This document shows positions 1 to 8,257 of a stretch of DNA of 64,000 nucleotides, piece by piece. The DNA comes from Acidobacteriota bacterium (lineage in GTDB: Bacteria > Acidobacteriota > Vicinamibacteria > Vicinamibacterales > UBA2999): positions 124,001-188,000 of the forward strand of contig JAGNJW010000002.1 of the NCBI GenBank assembly GCA_018000455.1, given 5' to 3'. Each line of letters starts with the position of its first letter. Positions within the stretch are counted from its first letter, which is position 1. The position numbers were made by a program, and so were the translations under genes. Below the pieces are notes generated by a model. The model made no database searches. It was not told where the DNA came from and worked only from the letters and a program-made list of their open reading frames with translations.

Positions 1-276
1 CCGGCGACCAAGTTGGTGCTCGGCCGCCATTCGGGGCTGCGCGGCCTCGATGCGCGGTGCCGCGACCTCGGCCACCGCCTGCGTGTCGACGACCTGCGCC
101 GGCTCTACGCGAAGATGCTCGAGGTCACCGACTATGCCAAGTCGGTGGACGACACCGAACTGGTCGGCCTGATCCGCGACCTCGAGGCGCCCAGCCTCGA
201 CTCGGCATTCGACGCCGTCAGCGCCCGCGTGCGAGACTCCCACGATGAAAATTCGACTGGTCACACTCGCTGGTGA
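1..276 (+). CDS. 2-isopropylmalate/homocitrate synthase family protein, C-terminal part (cut by window edge)
   Basis: Only the last 91 codons are present, open from base 1. The stretch reads KLVLGRHSG followed by a helical segment RCRDLG and LYAKMLEVTDYAKSVDD. The LG(R/K)HSG motif marks the end of the catalytic TIM barrel and linker of the isopropylmalate/homocitrate/citramalate synthase family, which condense acetyl-CoA with a 2-oxo acid. The protein stops about 85 residues after this motif, so the long leucine-sensing regulatory domain of classical LeuA appears absent, as in homocitrate-synthase-like members. It overlaps leuB by 32 bases and heads a leuBCD operon, so I infer it supplies the first leucine step. 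The family is clear; the exact substrate is not. Confidence 0.75.
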   Translation, partial: PATKLVLGRHSGLRGLDARCRDLGHRLRVDDLRRLYAKMLEVTDYAKSVDDTELVGLIRDLEAPSLDSAFDAVSARVRDSHDENSTGHTRW

Positions 277-1345
277 CGGCATCGGCCCGGAAGTCACCCG
301 GCAGGCGATGCGGGTGCTCCACGCCGTTGCCACCGTCACGGGCCTGAAAGTAGAGGTCGCCGATCACCTGGTCGGCGCTGCCGCCATCCGCTCGGAGGGC
401 GTACCGCTGCCAGCTCCCACGCTGGCCGCGTGCCTGGAGGCGGATGCGGTGTTCCTCGGCGCCGTCGGCGACCCGGCCTACGACCAGTACCCGCCCACCC
501 TCAGACCCGAAGCCGGCCTGCTGCAATTGCGCACGGCGCTCGGCGGCTTCGCGAACCTGCGCCCGGCCGTCGCCTTCGAGCCGGTACTCGACGTCTCGCC
601 GCTCAGGCCCGAGCGCGTGCGGGGCGCCGACGTGCTGGTCGTGCGCGAACTGCTCGGCGGCCTCTACTACGGCGAGCCGCGGGGCCGCGAGCCCGACGGC
701 GGTGCGGCGTTCAACACGCTGCGCTACTCGGTGGCCGAAGTGGAACGCGTCGCGCGCGTGGCCTTCGAGCAGGCGCAGACACGACGCCGGCTGGTGACAT
801 CGGTCGACAAGGCCAACGTGCTCGAAGTGTCGCGGCTGTGGCGTGAGACCGTGACGCGCGTGGGGCGCGACTATCCCGACGTCACGCTCAAGCACATGTA
901 CGTCGACGCCTTCGCGATGCGTCTCGCCACGGCGCCCACCGAGTTCGATGTCGTGGTCACCGACAATCTGTTCGGCGACATCCTGAGCGACGAGGCGGCG
1001 GTGATTTCCGGCTCGCTCGGCCTGCTGCCATCGGCGACGCTCGGCGGCAGGGTCGCGCTCTACGAGCCGGTGCACGGCTCGGCGCCCGATATCGCCGGCA
1101 AGGACATCGCCAACCCGATCGGCGCCATCGGCTGTATCGCGCTGCTGCTCCGCCATACCGCGCACATGCCGCGCGAAGCCCTCGCCATCGACGCCGCCAC
1201 GCGCGAGGTGCTCGGTCAGGGCCTGCGCCCCGCCGATCTGGCACGTCCGGGCGATCCGGTGGCCTCGACGTCCGACATCGGGCAGGCCGTCGAGCGGGCG
1301 GTCACCGACGCCCTCGAACGGCACTGGTCCTACCATGGCGTCTAG
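245..1345 (+). CDS. leuB: 3-isopropylmalate dehydrogenase
   Basis: This 366-residue protein is the usual length for LeuB, the NAD-dependent cytosolic enzyme that oxidises and decarboxylates 3-isopropylmalate to 2-oxoisocaproate precursor in leucine synthesis. It opens with the family start [10 protein letters not shown] (residues 8-17). The catalytic lysine lies in SVDKANVLE (Lys189) and the metal-binding aspartates are at YVDA (Asp221) and in [11 protein letters not shown] (240-250). The motif [14 protein letters not shown] (273-286) is the NAD-adenosine loop typical of LeuB rather than isocitrate dehydrogenase. It overlaps the synthase upstream by 32 bases and leuC downstream by 11, so the operon is translationally coupled. 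Confidence 0.96.
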   Translation: MKIRLVTLAGDGIGPEVTRQAMRVLHAVATVTGLKVEVADHLVGAAAIRSEGVPLPAPTLAACLEADAVFLGAVGDPAYDQYPPTLRPEAGLLQLRTALGGFANLRPAVAFEPVLDVSPLRPERVRGADVLVVRELLGGLYYGEPRGREPDGGAAFNTLRYSVAEVERVARVAFEQAQTRRRLVTSVDKANVLEVSRLWRETVTRVGRDYPDVTLKHMYVDAFAMRLATAPTEFDVVVTDNLFGDILSDEAAVISGSLGLLPSATLGGRVALYEPVHGSAPDIAGKDIANPIGAIGCIALLLRHTAHMPREALAIDAATREVLGQGLRPADLARPGDPVASTSDIGQAVERAVTDALERHWSYHGV

Positions 1346-2744
1346 TGCGCGGACTCTGCTCGACAAGCTGTGGGACGCGCACGTCGTCGAGCACCTCGAC
1401 GGCGGCCGCGACCTCCTCTACATCGACCTGCATCTCATCCACGAAGTGACGACGCCGCAGGCGTTCGAGGGGCTGAGGCTGGCCGGACGTGGCGTGCGCC
1501 GACCAGATCTCACGGTTGCCACGCTCGACCACAACATCTCGACCGGCCCGCGGCACGTGCCGCTGGTCGACCAGCTGGCCGTGGCCCAGCTCGACGCCTT
1601 GCGGGCCAACTGCGCCGCCCATGGCATCGTGCTGCACGATCTCGACTCGCCGGCGCAGGGCATCGTGCACGTCATCGGTCCCGAACAAGGCCTGACCAGG
1701 CCGGGCATGACGATCGTCTGCGGCGACAGTCACACGACGACCCACGGCGCCTTCGGTGCGCTGGCCTTCGGCATTGGCACCTCGGAGGTCGAGCACGTGC
1801 TCGCCACCCAGTGCCTGGCCCTGTCGAAGCCGAAGGCCATGGAGGTGCGGGTGACCGGGCAGCTGGCGTCGGGCATCACGGCCAAGGACCTGGCCCTGGC
1901 CGTCGTCGGCGAGTTGACCTGCGCCGGCGGCTCCGGCTACACCATCGAGTTCACCGGCGACACCATTCGCGGATTGTCGATGGAAGGCCGGATGACGCTC
2001 TGCAATATGAGCATCGAGGCCGGAGCGCGGTCGAGCCTGGTGGCCGTGGACGAGACGACCATCGCCTATCTGAAAGACCGGCCTCACGCTCCGGAGGGCG
2101 AGGCCTGGGCCGCGGCCGCCGACCTCTGGCGCGCGCTCACCTCCGACCCGGACGCCGCGTTCGACCAGGTCATCACCATCGACGCGGCGGCGGTCGTGCC
2201 GCTCGTGACCTGGGGTACGCGGCCCGATCAGGTGGTCGCGGTCACCGGTACCGTGCCCGAGCTGCCGGCTGCCGGCGCGGCCCGCACGAGCCACGAGCAG
2301 GCGCTGACCTACATGGGGCTCACCTCCGGCGCGAAGATCGACGCCATCGCCGTCGACCGAGTCTTCATCGGCTCATGCACCAACGCCCGCCTGGAAGATC
2401 TGCGTGAAGCGGCGCGCGTGGCCCGAGGCCATCGCGTGGCCGCGAGCGTGCGCGCGCTCGTCGTGCCCGGATCGCAGCCGGTCAAGAGGGCGGCAGAAGC
2501 CGAGGGACTCCACGAGATCCTGCGTGCGGCGGGATTCGAATGGCGCGAACCCGGCTGCTCGATGTGCCTCGGCATGAACGACGACGTCCTGGAGCCCGGG
2601 CAGCGATGCGCGTCGACGAGCAACCGCAACTTCGAGGGCCGGCAAGGCCGCGGCGGGCGCACGCATCTCGTGAGTCCGGCGATGGCGGCAGCGGCAGCGA
2701 TTCGCGGGCACTTCACCGACATCCGCGACTGGACCTACCGGTAG
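1335..2744 (+). CDS. leuC: 3-isopropylmalate dehydratase large subunit
   Basis: The 469-residue length matches bacterial LeuC rather than the shorter archaeal type. With LeuD it isomerises 2- to 3-isopropylmalate through a 4Fe-4S cluster. The three cluster cysteines are visible: Cys348 in FIGSCTNAR, and Cys408 and Cys411 in GCSMC. Other aconitase-family signatures are [12 protein letters not shown] near residue 130 and [12 protein letters not shown] near the C terminus. The ATG overlaps the end of leuB by 11 bases and leuD begins 11 bases after its stop, so the three genes form one operon. Confidence 0.97.
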   Translation: MASSARTLLDKLWDAHVVEHLDGGRDLLYIDLHLIHEVTTPQAFEGLRLAGRGVRRPDLTVATLDHNISTGPRHVPLVDQLAVAQLDALRANCAAHGIVLHDLDSPAQGIVHVIGPEQGLTRPGMTIVCGDSHTTTHGAFGALAFGIGTSEVEHVLATQCLALSKPKAMEVRVTGQLASGITAKDLALAVVGELTCAGGSGYTIEFTGDTIRGLSMEGRMTLCNMSIEAGARSSLVAVDETTIAYLKDRPHAPEGEAWAAAADLWRALTSDPDAAFDQVITIDAAAVVPLVTWGTRPDQVVAVTGTVPELPAAGAARTSHEQALTYMGLTSGAKIDAIAVDRVFIGSCTNARLEDLREAARVARGHRVAASVRALVVPGSQPVKRAAEAEGLHEILRAAGFEWREPGCSMCLGMNDDVLEPGQRCASTSNRNFEGRQGRGGRTHLVSPAMAAAAAIRGHFTDIRDWTYR

Positions 2745-2755
2745 GGTTTGACACC

Positions 2756-3352
2756 ATGCAGCCGTTCCATGTCCATACGGGCGTCGTGGCGCCGCTCCCG
2801 CGGCCCGACGTCGACACCGATCAGATCATCCCCAAGCAGTTCCTCAAGCGGCTCGGCCGCACCGGCTTCGCCGATGCGCTCTTCTACGACTGGCGCGTCG
2901 ATGCCGTCAGCGGCCAGGCCAGGGATTTCGTGCTGAACGATCCGCGCTACGCCGGCGCGTCCGTACTCATCGCCGGCCAGAACTTCGGCTGCGGCTCGTC
3001 GCGCGAGCATGCCGTGTGGGCCCTGCACGACTTCGGTTTCCGGGTGGTACTGGCGCCATCCTTCGCCGACATCTTCGCTAGCAATGCCGTGGCCAACGGT
3101 TTTCTGGCCGCGCGCATCGACGACCAGACGGTCGAGGCGCTCGTCAGTGCGGCCGAGCGTCACCCCGGCGTGGCGGTCACGGTGGACCTGGAGGCGCTGC
3201 GCGTCACCGGGCCCGACGGCCTGGATGCGCCGATCGTGGTCGACGCGCGTGCCCGCGCACGGCTGCTCGAAGGCCTGGACGATATCGCGCTCATCCTCCG
3301 GCACGAGGACGCGATCGCACGCTTCGAGGCCGCCCACGGCGGCGCCCGCTGA
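2756..3352 (+). CDS. leuD: 3-isopropylmalate dehydratase small subunit
   Basis: This 198-residue protein is the swivel-domain partner of LeuC. It starts MQPFHVHTGVVAPL and carries the conserved DVDTDQIIPKQFLK motif and the substrate-loop motif GQNFGCGSSREHAVWAL. An in-frame extension reaches back to 2540 inside leuC, but alignment with the family start (F-x-x-H-T-G) places the ATG at 2756, 11 bases after the leuC stop. It is the last gene of the operon: udk lies convergent with only 3 bases between stop codons, and no terminator hairpin fits in that gap. Confidence 0.96.
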   Translation: MQPFHVHTGVVAPLPRPDVDTDQIIPKQFLKRLGRTGFADALFYDWRVDAVSGQARDFVLNDPRYAGASVLIAGQNFGCGSSREHAVWALHDFGFRVVLAPSFADIFASNAVANGFLAARIDDQTVEALVSAAERHPGVAVTVDLEALRVTGPDGLDAPIVVDARARARLLEGLDDIALILRHEDAIARFEAAHGGAR

Positions 3353-3355
3353 CGG

Positions 3356-3979
3356 CTAGCGCGCGGCGCCCGCCAGGCTCCGAATCAGCGACAAGAGCAG
3401 GTCGACGGCGACGGCGTTGTGTCCGCCGACGGGTACGATGATGTCCGCGTAGCGCTTGCTCGGCTCGACGAACTCGAGGTGCATCGGCTTGACGGTGCCG
3501 AGGTATTGCTCGATCACCGACTCCATCGTCCGTCCGCGTTCGGCCACGTCGCGCTGAAGTCGCCGGATGACGCGCGTGTCGTCGTCGGTGTCGACGAATA
3601 CCTTGACGTCCATGAGCGCGCGCAGCGGTGGGTCGGCGAAAATGAGAATGCCCTCGACGATCAGGGCACGTCGCGGCACGATGCGGTCAGTCACCGTCGT
3701 GCGCGCGTGACGTGCGAAGTCGTAGACGGGCGCCTCGACCGCGTCGCCGCTCTTGAGGGCGTGCACGTGCCGGACGAGCAGGTCGGTCTCGAGCGAATCG
3801 GGATGGTCGTAGTTGAGTGCCGCCCGCTCTTCCAGCCGCAGGTCGTTGCGGTCGCGGTAGTAGCGGTCGTGCTCGAGCACGCTGACGTGGTCGTCGCCCA
3901 GGCTGTTGACGATGCGCGCCACGACCGTGGACTTGCCGGAACCCGAGCCGCCGGCGACGCCGATCACGATGGGAGCCAT
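3356..3979 (-). CDS. udk: Uridine kinase
   Basis: This cytosolic P-loop kinase phosphorylates uridine and cytidine in pyrimidine salvage. The Walker A motif GVAGGSGSGKST is at residues 7-18, followed by the base/substrate motif HDRYYRD, NYDHPDS and the P-x-YDFARHAR lid region. The 207-residue length matches Udk (about 210). The open frame extends 45 codons upstream, but that part is low-complexity and antisense to the next gene; the ATG at 3979 gives the family start MAPIVIGVAGGSGSGKS. It faces the leu operon. Confidence 0.95.
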   Translation of the reverse strand: MAPIVIGVAGGSGSGKSTVVARIVNSLGDDHVSVLEHDRYYRDRNDLRLEERAALNYDHPDSLETDLLVRHVHALKSGDAVEAPVYDFARHARTTVTDRIVPRRALIVEGILIFADPPLRALMDVKVFVDTDDDTRVIRRLQRDVAERGRTMESVIEQYLGTVKPMHLEFVEPSKRYADIIVPVGGHNAVAVDLLLSLIRSLAGAAR

Positions 3980-4046
3980 CGCCCGGGACGATAACACGGC
4001 CCGTTCAGACGGCCTGCTGGCATGGGCCTTGCGACGTTGCCTCGAC

Positions 4047-4307
4047 ATGGCACGACGACTTGGCGCGGTAGAACTCTCGCACGAGCAGCTGCTGCAGGCG
4101 GTGGCGCTCCTCAATCAAATCGAACACGCCGCCGCCGGGATTGCCCGCGACAAGCCGGAACTCGATGAGTTCGTGGGCGATGTCCGTCACTGGCTGCGGG
4201 AGGTGCGGGCCCTTTTCGGCACGCCGCACTCCGAGTCGCACGCGGTGCTCCTGCGCCGTCTGCTCGACGAGGTGGATGCGATCGACCGCCGTCTGGCGGT
4301 CCACTGA
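4047..4307 (+). CDS. Small helical protein of unknown function
   Basis: I do not recognise this 86-residue protein. It has no signal peptide or membrane segment and is predicted by eye to be almost fully helical, with alternating Leu/Ala/Val and charged residues (for example EQLLQAVALLNQIEHAA and LLRRLLDEVDAIDRRL). It lies between udk on the other strand and the PD40 gene 78 bases downstream. The frame opens earlier (3906), but that part is antisense to udk and codes for low-complexity residues. It could be a real small gene or a chance open frame in GC-rich DNA; amino acid composition favours real. Confidence 0.45.
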   Translation: MARRLGAVELSHEQLLQAVALLNQIEHAAAGIARDKPELDEFVGDVRHWLREVRALFGTPHSESHAVLLRRLLDEVDAIDRRLAVH

Positions 4308-4373
4308 TGTCCCAAAACGGCACGATACGCTGAACACGCTGCCTCGTTCCTGCACACCCGGCGGCCCGTACGG

Positions 4374-4379
4374 TATACA
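4374..4379 (+). promoter_or_regulatory. -10 box (TATACA) for a probable leaderless mRNA
   Basis: TATACA ends 6 bases before the ATG at 4386, so transcription would begin at or next to the start codon. There is no Shine-Dalgarno sequence in the gap (cacggg). The -35 region is weak (TGCACA at 4351-4356, 17-base spacer). Confidence 0.45.
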
Positions 4380-4385
4380 CACGGG

Positions 4386-5363
4386 ATGGGACCTTTCAGC
4401 GGCTTGCCCGCCGTCGCGGCATTTGTCGTAGCCATCACCGCGAGCGTCGGCTCTCAGCAGACGTCGCGGCACCCGGCGGCCGTCACGCCGTTTCCGGCCG
4501 GCCTGACCGGCACGCTGGTCTTCGAATCGGATGTGGCGGGCCGTCCCGGCCTCTACACGCTCGCGCTCGCGAGCGGTGTCGTCTCGCGGCTCACCGGCGA
4601 TCCCGGCTACCGCGAACAGACCCCGCGTTGGTCGCCCGACGGCCGCCAAGTCGCGTTCTCGTCCAATCGTGCGCACTACGTGGGAACGGCGACCGACACC
4701 GGCACGCCCAATTTCGACATATGGATCGTGAACGCCGATGGCAGCCAGGCGCGGCGTCTGACGACCGATCCATCGAACGATGCCGACCCCACGTGGACGC
4801 CAGACGGCACCGGCATCGTCTTCTCTTCGGATCGCGACAGCCGCGGCGATCTCTATCTGCTGACGCTCGCCACCGGCGCCACGACCCGCCTCACGCGTCA
4901 CTTCGTCGGGCGCGCGATCATGCCGACCGTATCGTCGTCGCCCACGCGCACGGCCTTCGCGGCGCAAACCCTGAGGGTCGGGGCCTTCTGGGACTTCCAG
5001 ATCCACGTCCGCGACGACAACGGCACAGTCGCCCCGCTGGCCGCGTCGGCCGGCGCCTGCTGGCCGCGCTGGTCTCCCGACGGCCGCCGTCTCGCCCACG
5101 TCACGCTCTCCCCCGACGAACCGTCGACGCTCGCGATTCGCGACGGACCGACGCTCTCGACGGCGAAGGTGCTCAGGGCGCCCGGCCTGTGGAGCTACTA
5201 CCCCGCGTGGTCACCCGACGGAACCCGCCTCGCCTTCTCGGTCAGCCCGGAGCATCACGAGGGCGAGAATTGGGATCTCGCCGTCATCGATCCCGCCACC
5301 GGCGCGTGGACACGCCTCACGGAAGGCCCCGGCAACGACCGATCGCCCGATTGGAAGAAGTAG
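4386..5363 (+). CDS. Secreted PD40/TolB-like beta-propeller protein
   Basis: The 325-residue protein has an N-terminal signal peptide (MGPFSGLPAVAAFVVAITASVGS) and then repeated propeller blades with the PD40 signature, such as PRWSPDGRQVAFSSNR, PTWTPDGTGIVFSSDR, PRWSPDGRRLAHV and PAWSPDGTRLAFSV. At least five blades are visible, each starting with W(S/T)PDG and preceded by a strand such as LYTLALASGVVSRLT. Such proteins resemble TolB and act in the periplasm as interaction scaffolds; many are of unknown role. No Tol-Pal genes are nearby, so I do not call it TolB. It stands alone between the small helical gene and the repeat-rich gap. Confidence 0.85.
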   Translation: MGPFSGLPAVAAFVVAITASVGSQQTSRHPAAVTPFPAGLTGTLVFESDVAGRPGLYTLALASGVVSRLTGDPGYREQTPRWSPDGRQVAFSSNRAHYVGTATDTGTPNFDIWIVNADGSQARRLTTDPSNDADPTWTPDGTGIVFSSDRDSRGDLYLLTLATGATTRLTRHFVGRAIMPTVSSSPTRTAFAAQTLRVGAFWDFQIHVRDDNGTVAPLAASAGACWPRWSPDGRRLAHVTLSPDEPSTLAIRDGPTLSTAKVLRAPGLWSYYPAWSPDGTRLAFSVSPEHHEGENWDLAVIDPATGAWTRLTEGPGNDRSPDWKK

Positions 5364-5769
5364 GTGACAGAGCGGCGCAGCGGTTGCCAAGGTCCGGGGC
5401 CAACGCCTAGAGGGGCGGCCGTCGAGCCCTGCGTGGCGCGACGGCGGGTATTCGCGGGGCCCGGCTCGGGAACAGCCCAGATGCTCGCTCGCTCGAACGC
5501 TCGCTCGGCATCTGGGCGCCCGTTCCCGGCCGCCCGCGACATGCCGCTGCGCGCCGCAATACACCGACCCAGCACCGAACCCACAGGCCGTGGTGGCGAA
5601 AAGGCAGCCGAAGGCTGAGCCCGAAGGGCGAAGCCAAGGAGGGCGATGTTCGTCGCGTGTGGTGGCGCCGACGGCGAAGGACTTGTGCCCGAAGGCCGAA
5701 CGCGAAGCGTGACGGCCGAGCGCCTAAGGCCTTCTTCGGCACGGCGAAGGAGGCGAATGCCGACTGAGT
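5364..5769. repeat. Gene-free, repeat-rich gap with a large hairpin and GAAGG-rich segment
   Basis: No convincing gene is present. At 5467-5528 there is a large imperfect hairpin: an outer arm CGGGAAC (5467-5473) pairs with GTTCCCG (5522-5528), and an inner perfect 10-base arm GCCCAGATGC (5475-5484) pairs with GCATCTGGGC (5508-5517). The 23-base loop is made of CGCT repeats. From about 5585 to 5760 the sequence is a run of imperfect units built on CGAAGGC/CGAAGG, with GTGGTGGCG occurring twice about 80 bases apart. The hairpin may end transcription of the PD40 gene; the second half looks like a dispersed intergenic repeat. Confidence 0.5.
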
Positions 5770-5856
5770 GGTGCGGAAGAAAGGACTTGAACCTTCACCC
5801 GGTTGCCCGGACTAGCTCCTGAGGCTAGCGCGTCTGCCAATTCCGCCACTTCCGCA
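5770..5856 (-). tRNA. tRNA-Leu (anticodon CAG)
   Basis: Read on the minus strand, a full cloverleaf is visible: acceptor GCGGAAG paired with CTTCCGC, D-loop containing TTGGCAG, anticodon stem CTAGC/GCTAG around the loop CTCAGGA, a long class II variable arm (CCGG/CCGG) and a T-arm with TTCAAGT. The anticodon CAG (plus-strand bases 5820-5822) reads CUG leucine codons, by far the main leucine codon here. The CCA end is encoded (5770-5772). Confidence 0.97.
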
Positions 5857-5958
5857 CAAGAAGAGGGCCGTTCGACCGACAGGAACACTCAGTTGTATCG
5901 CACTCAGACGCAATCTGTCTACTGCAGAACGCCCTACCGCAGGGGTCGGGAAGCCGCT

Positions 5959-7110
5959 TCAACGGCCGACCGCGTTGTACTTCTGCAGGACGGCGCGCAC
6001 GCGCTCGATCGGCAGCGCCTCCACGGTGGCGCTGCGGCTGCTGACGGTGGTCGCGCGCAGCAGCGAGTTGTAGACAGCCTCCTCGGTGGCCTCAAGGGCG
6101 GCCTGGAAGAGCGGGGAGACACCGTCGGTAGGCAGCACCGTGCGCGCCACCGGCGCCGAGGCGCCGGAGGCCGTCCTGAGCGCGGGATGCGTCGCGAACG
6201 CAATGGCGAAGTCGCCGCTGCCGTTGCTGAACGAGCTGCCCGTGCGGGCGAGGCCGAAGATGGCCCGGGCCGCCAGACGCTTGAGGTCGCGCGCGTCGAG
6301 CGGCGCATCGGTGGCGACCACGATCATGCACGAGCCATCGCCGGCATCAGGGTCGCGTGCCGAAGGCGCGTAGGCGTAGCGACCGAGTTCCTTTCCAACC
6401 GGCGCGCCGCCCATCGTGAGCACGCCACCGTAGTTGCTCTGCACGAGCACGCCCACGGTATAGCCGCCAAACGACGCGGCGAGCCGCCGCGACGAGGTGC
6501 CGATGCCGCCCTTCCAGCCGAACGCCTGCGTACCGGTGCCGGCGCCCACGCTGCCCTCGGCCACCGCGCCGCCGCGGGCGGCGCCGATCGCGTCCACGAC
6601 GTGCTCGGGCCGCACGGTTAGCGCGCGGATATCGTTCAGCCCGGCGTCGTTGGTCTCGCCCACCAGCGCGTTGACCGAGCGGACGCTCGCGTTGCCGTCC
6701 TGCGCCAGCGTCCAGCGCACGACGCCTTCCGCGGCCGCACCGACAGCGAGCGTGTTCGTCAGCACGATCGGCGTTTCGATGGTGCCGAGTTCGTCGACCT
6801 GCGTCGAGCCAGCCAGCTTGCCGAAGGCGTTGCCGACGAAGACTGCGCCGGCCACCTTGTCCTGGAACACGTTGCCCCCGTGCGGCACGACGACCGTGAC
6901 GCCGGTGCGGACGGCGTCGCCGGGGGTGAGCGTTACATGGCCCACTCGTACGCCCTCGACGTCGGTGATCGCGTTGAGAGGTCCGGGCGCGAAGACACCC
7001 GGGGCGAGCCCGAGGTCGCGCGCCCGCGGACGCGTCTCCGGCGCCTGCGCCAGCACCGTCGCGCCGCACGCCACACCCAGCATCATCACTCCGAGTCGCA
7101 TTCCGGTCAT
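5959..7110 (-). CDS. P1 family peptidase (DmpA/BapA-type aminopeptidase), exported
   Basis: This 383-residue protein belongs to the DmpA family of self-cleaving N-terminal nucleophile hydrolases, which remove N-terminal D- or beta-amino acids from peptides. Family signatures are the start of the mature part DLGLAPGVFAPGPLNAITDVEGVRVGHVTL, the motif ETNDAGLNDIR, and GAGTGTQAFGWKGGIGTSSR with the Gly-Thr/Ser-rich nucleophile region. A signal peptide (MRLGVMMLGVACGATVLAQA) suggests a periplasmic enzyme. GGAGG lies 6 bases before the ATG at 7110; the ATG 6 bases earlier would overlap this site, so 7110 is preferred. A TAGAAT -10 box lies just upstream. It is divergent from the dehydratase gene. 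Confidence 0.9.
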   Translation of the reverse strand: MTGMRLGVMMLGVACGATVLAQAPETRPRARDLGLAPGVFAPGPLNAITDVEGVRVGHVTLTPGDAVRTGVTVVVPHGGNVFQDKVAGAVFVGNAFGKLAGSTQVDELGTIETPIVLTNTLAVGAAAEGVVRWTLAQDGNASVRSVNALVGETNDAGLNDIRALTVRPEHVVDAIGAARGGAVAEGSVGAGTGTQAFGWKGGIGTSSRRLAASFGGYTVGVLVQSNYGGVLTMGGAPVGKELGRYAYAPSARDPDAGDGSCMIVVATDAPLDARDLKRLAARAIFGLARTGSSFSNGSGDFAIAFATHPALRTASGASAPVARTVLPTDGVSPLFQAALEATEEAVYNSLLRATTVSSRSATVEALPIERVRAVLQKYNAVGR

Positions 7111-7130
7111 AGCCATCCTCCGCGTCGTCG

Positions 7131-7136
7131 ATTCTA
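7131..7136 (-). promoter_or_regulatory. -10 box (TAGAAT) for the DmpA-family gene
   Basis: On the minus strand TAGAAT sits 20 bases before the chosen ATG at 7110, leaving room for a short leader carrying the GGAGG site. The same hexamer recurs at 10429, 29656 and 34801. No clear -35 box is seen. Confidence 0.4.
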
Positions 7137-7187
7137 CGCGCGTCCGGCGCCGACCGCGGCCAGCGCCCGTGGTACCATCGCCCACCC

Positions 7188-8165
7188 ATGCGTCAGATTT
7201 CGATGAGCGCGGTGGACGAGGCGGCCGCGGCGGTCTACTCGGCAGTCGTGCGCACTCCGCTCGTCCGGCTCCATGTGCCGGTCACGACACCGGCCGGCGA
7301 GCCGGCTGAGGTCTATCTCAAACTCGAATCCCTGCAGCCGATCGGCTCGTTCAAGTTACGCGGCGCCGTCAATGCCGTGCGCCAGCTGACGCCGGCGGAG
7401 CTGGCGGGCGGCGTCTGGACGGTCAGCGCCGGCAACGCCGGCCAGGGCGTGGCCTTCGCGGCCCGTGCCGCCGGCGCGCCCTGTTCGGTGCTCGTGATGG
7501 ACACCGCACCCGAAACCAAAGTGCGCGCCATCGAGCGTCTCGGCGCCACCATCGTGCGGGCGACCTACGACGAATGCTGGCGGACGGTGGAAACGCATGC
7601 GTCGGATCGCATGCGCGGTCACTTCGTGCATCCGTTCGACGACGACGCGTTCATCGCCGGCAATGCCACCGCGGGCGTGGAGATCCTCGAAGACCTGCCG
7701 GACGTCTCGACCGTCGTCGCCGCGATCGGTGGCGGCGGGTTGCTGTCGGGTCTCGGCGCCGTGATGCGCGCCCGACGGCCGGACGTCCGGGTGGTCGCGG
7801 CCGAGCCGGAAACCGCGGCCCCGCTGGCGCAGTCGCTGGCAGCAGGAGCGCCACAACGCTTCGCGGCCTGGCGCGCTTCGTTCGTCGACGGCGCCGGCGG
7901 CAGGTCGGTGCTGCCGTCGATGTGGCCCCTGCTGCAAACGACGATCGCCGAGTCGCTCGTCGTCACGCTCGATGATGCGGCCGGCGCGATGGCGCTGGTG
8001 GCCGACCGCCTGCACCTCATCATCGAAGGGGCGGCGGCCTGCGCGTGCGCGGCAGCCATCTCCGGCCGTGCCGGCGGCGGCAAGGTCGTCGCCGTCGTGT
8101 CGGGCGGCAACATCGATCTTTCGCGCTTCGCCACGCTCGTCGGTGCCTGCCCTTCCGGCAGATGA
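7188..8165 (+). CDS. PLP-dependent threonine/serine dehydratase-like enzyme
   Basis: The 325-residue protein is a fold-type II PLP enzyme. The PLP lysine lies in IGSFKLRGAVNAV (about residue 56), preceded by YLKLESLQP. The loop SAGNAGQGVAFAA matches the substrate loop SxGNHxQG of threonine dehydratases, although His is Ala here, and AIGGGGLLSGLG is the phosphate-binding glycine loop. The length equals single-domain catabolic threonine/serine dehydratases and serine racemases, and there is no ACT regulatory domain. The substrate cannot be fixed from sequence. A second start at 7203 (MSAVDEAAAA) is also possible. Confidence 0.85.
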   Translation: MRQISMSAVDEAAAAVYSAVVRTPLVRLHVPVTTPAGEPAEVYLKLESLQPIGSFKLRGAVNAVRQLTPAELAGGVWTVSAGNAGQGVAFAARAAGAPCSVLVMDTAPETKVRAIERLGATIVRATYDECWRTVETHASDRMRGHFVHPFDDDAFIAGNATAGVEILEDLPDVSTVVAAIGGGGLLSGLGAVMRARRPDVRVVAAEPETAAPLAQSLAAGAPQRFAAWRASFVDGAGGRSVLPSMWPLLQTTIAESLVVTLDDAAGAMALVADRLHLIIEGAAACACAAAISGRAGGGKVVAVVSGGNIDLSRFATLVGACPSGR

Positions 8166-8257
8166 CTGCCGCACTACGTCGCATCGACCGATACCTAACA
8201 GCATGGGGTGGGCCTGGAGCCCGAGCCCCGAGACTCCAGCCCTGAGATCCGCCCCAT

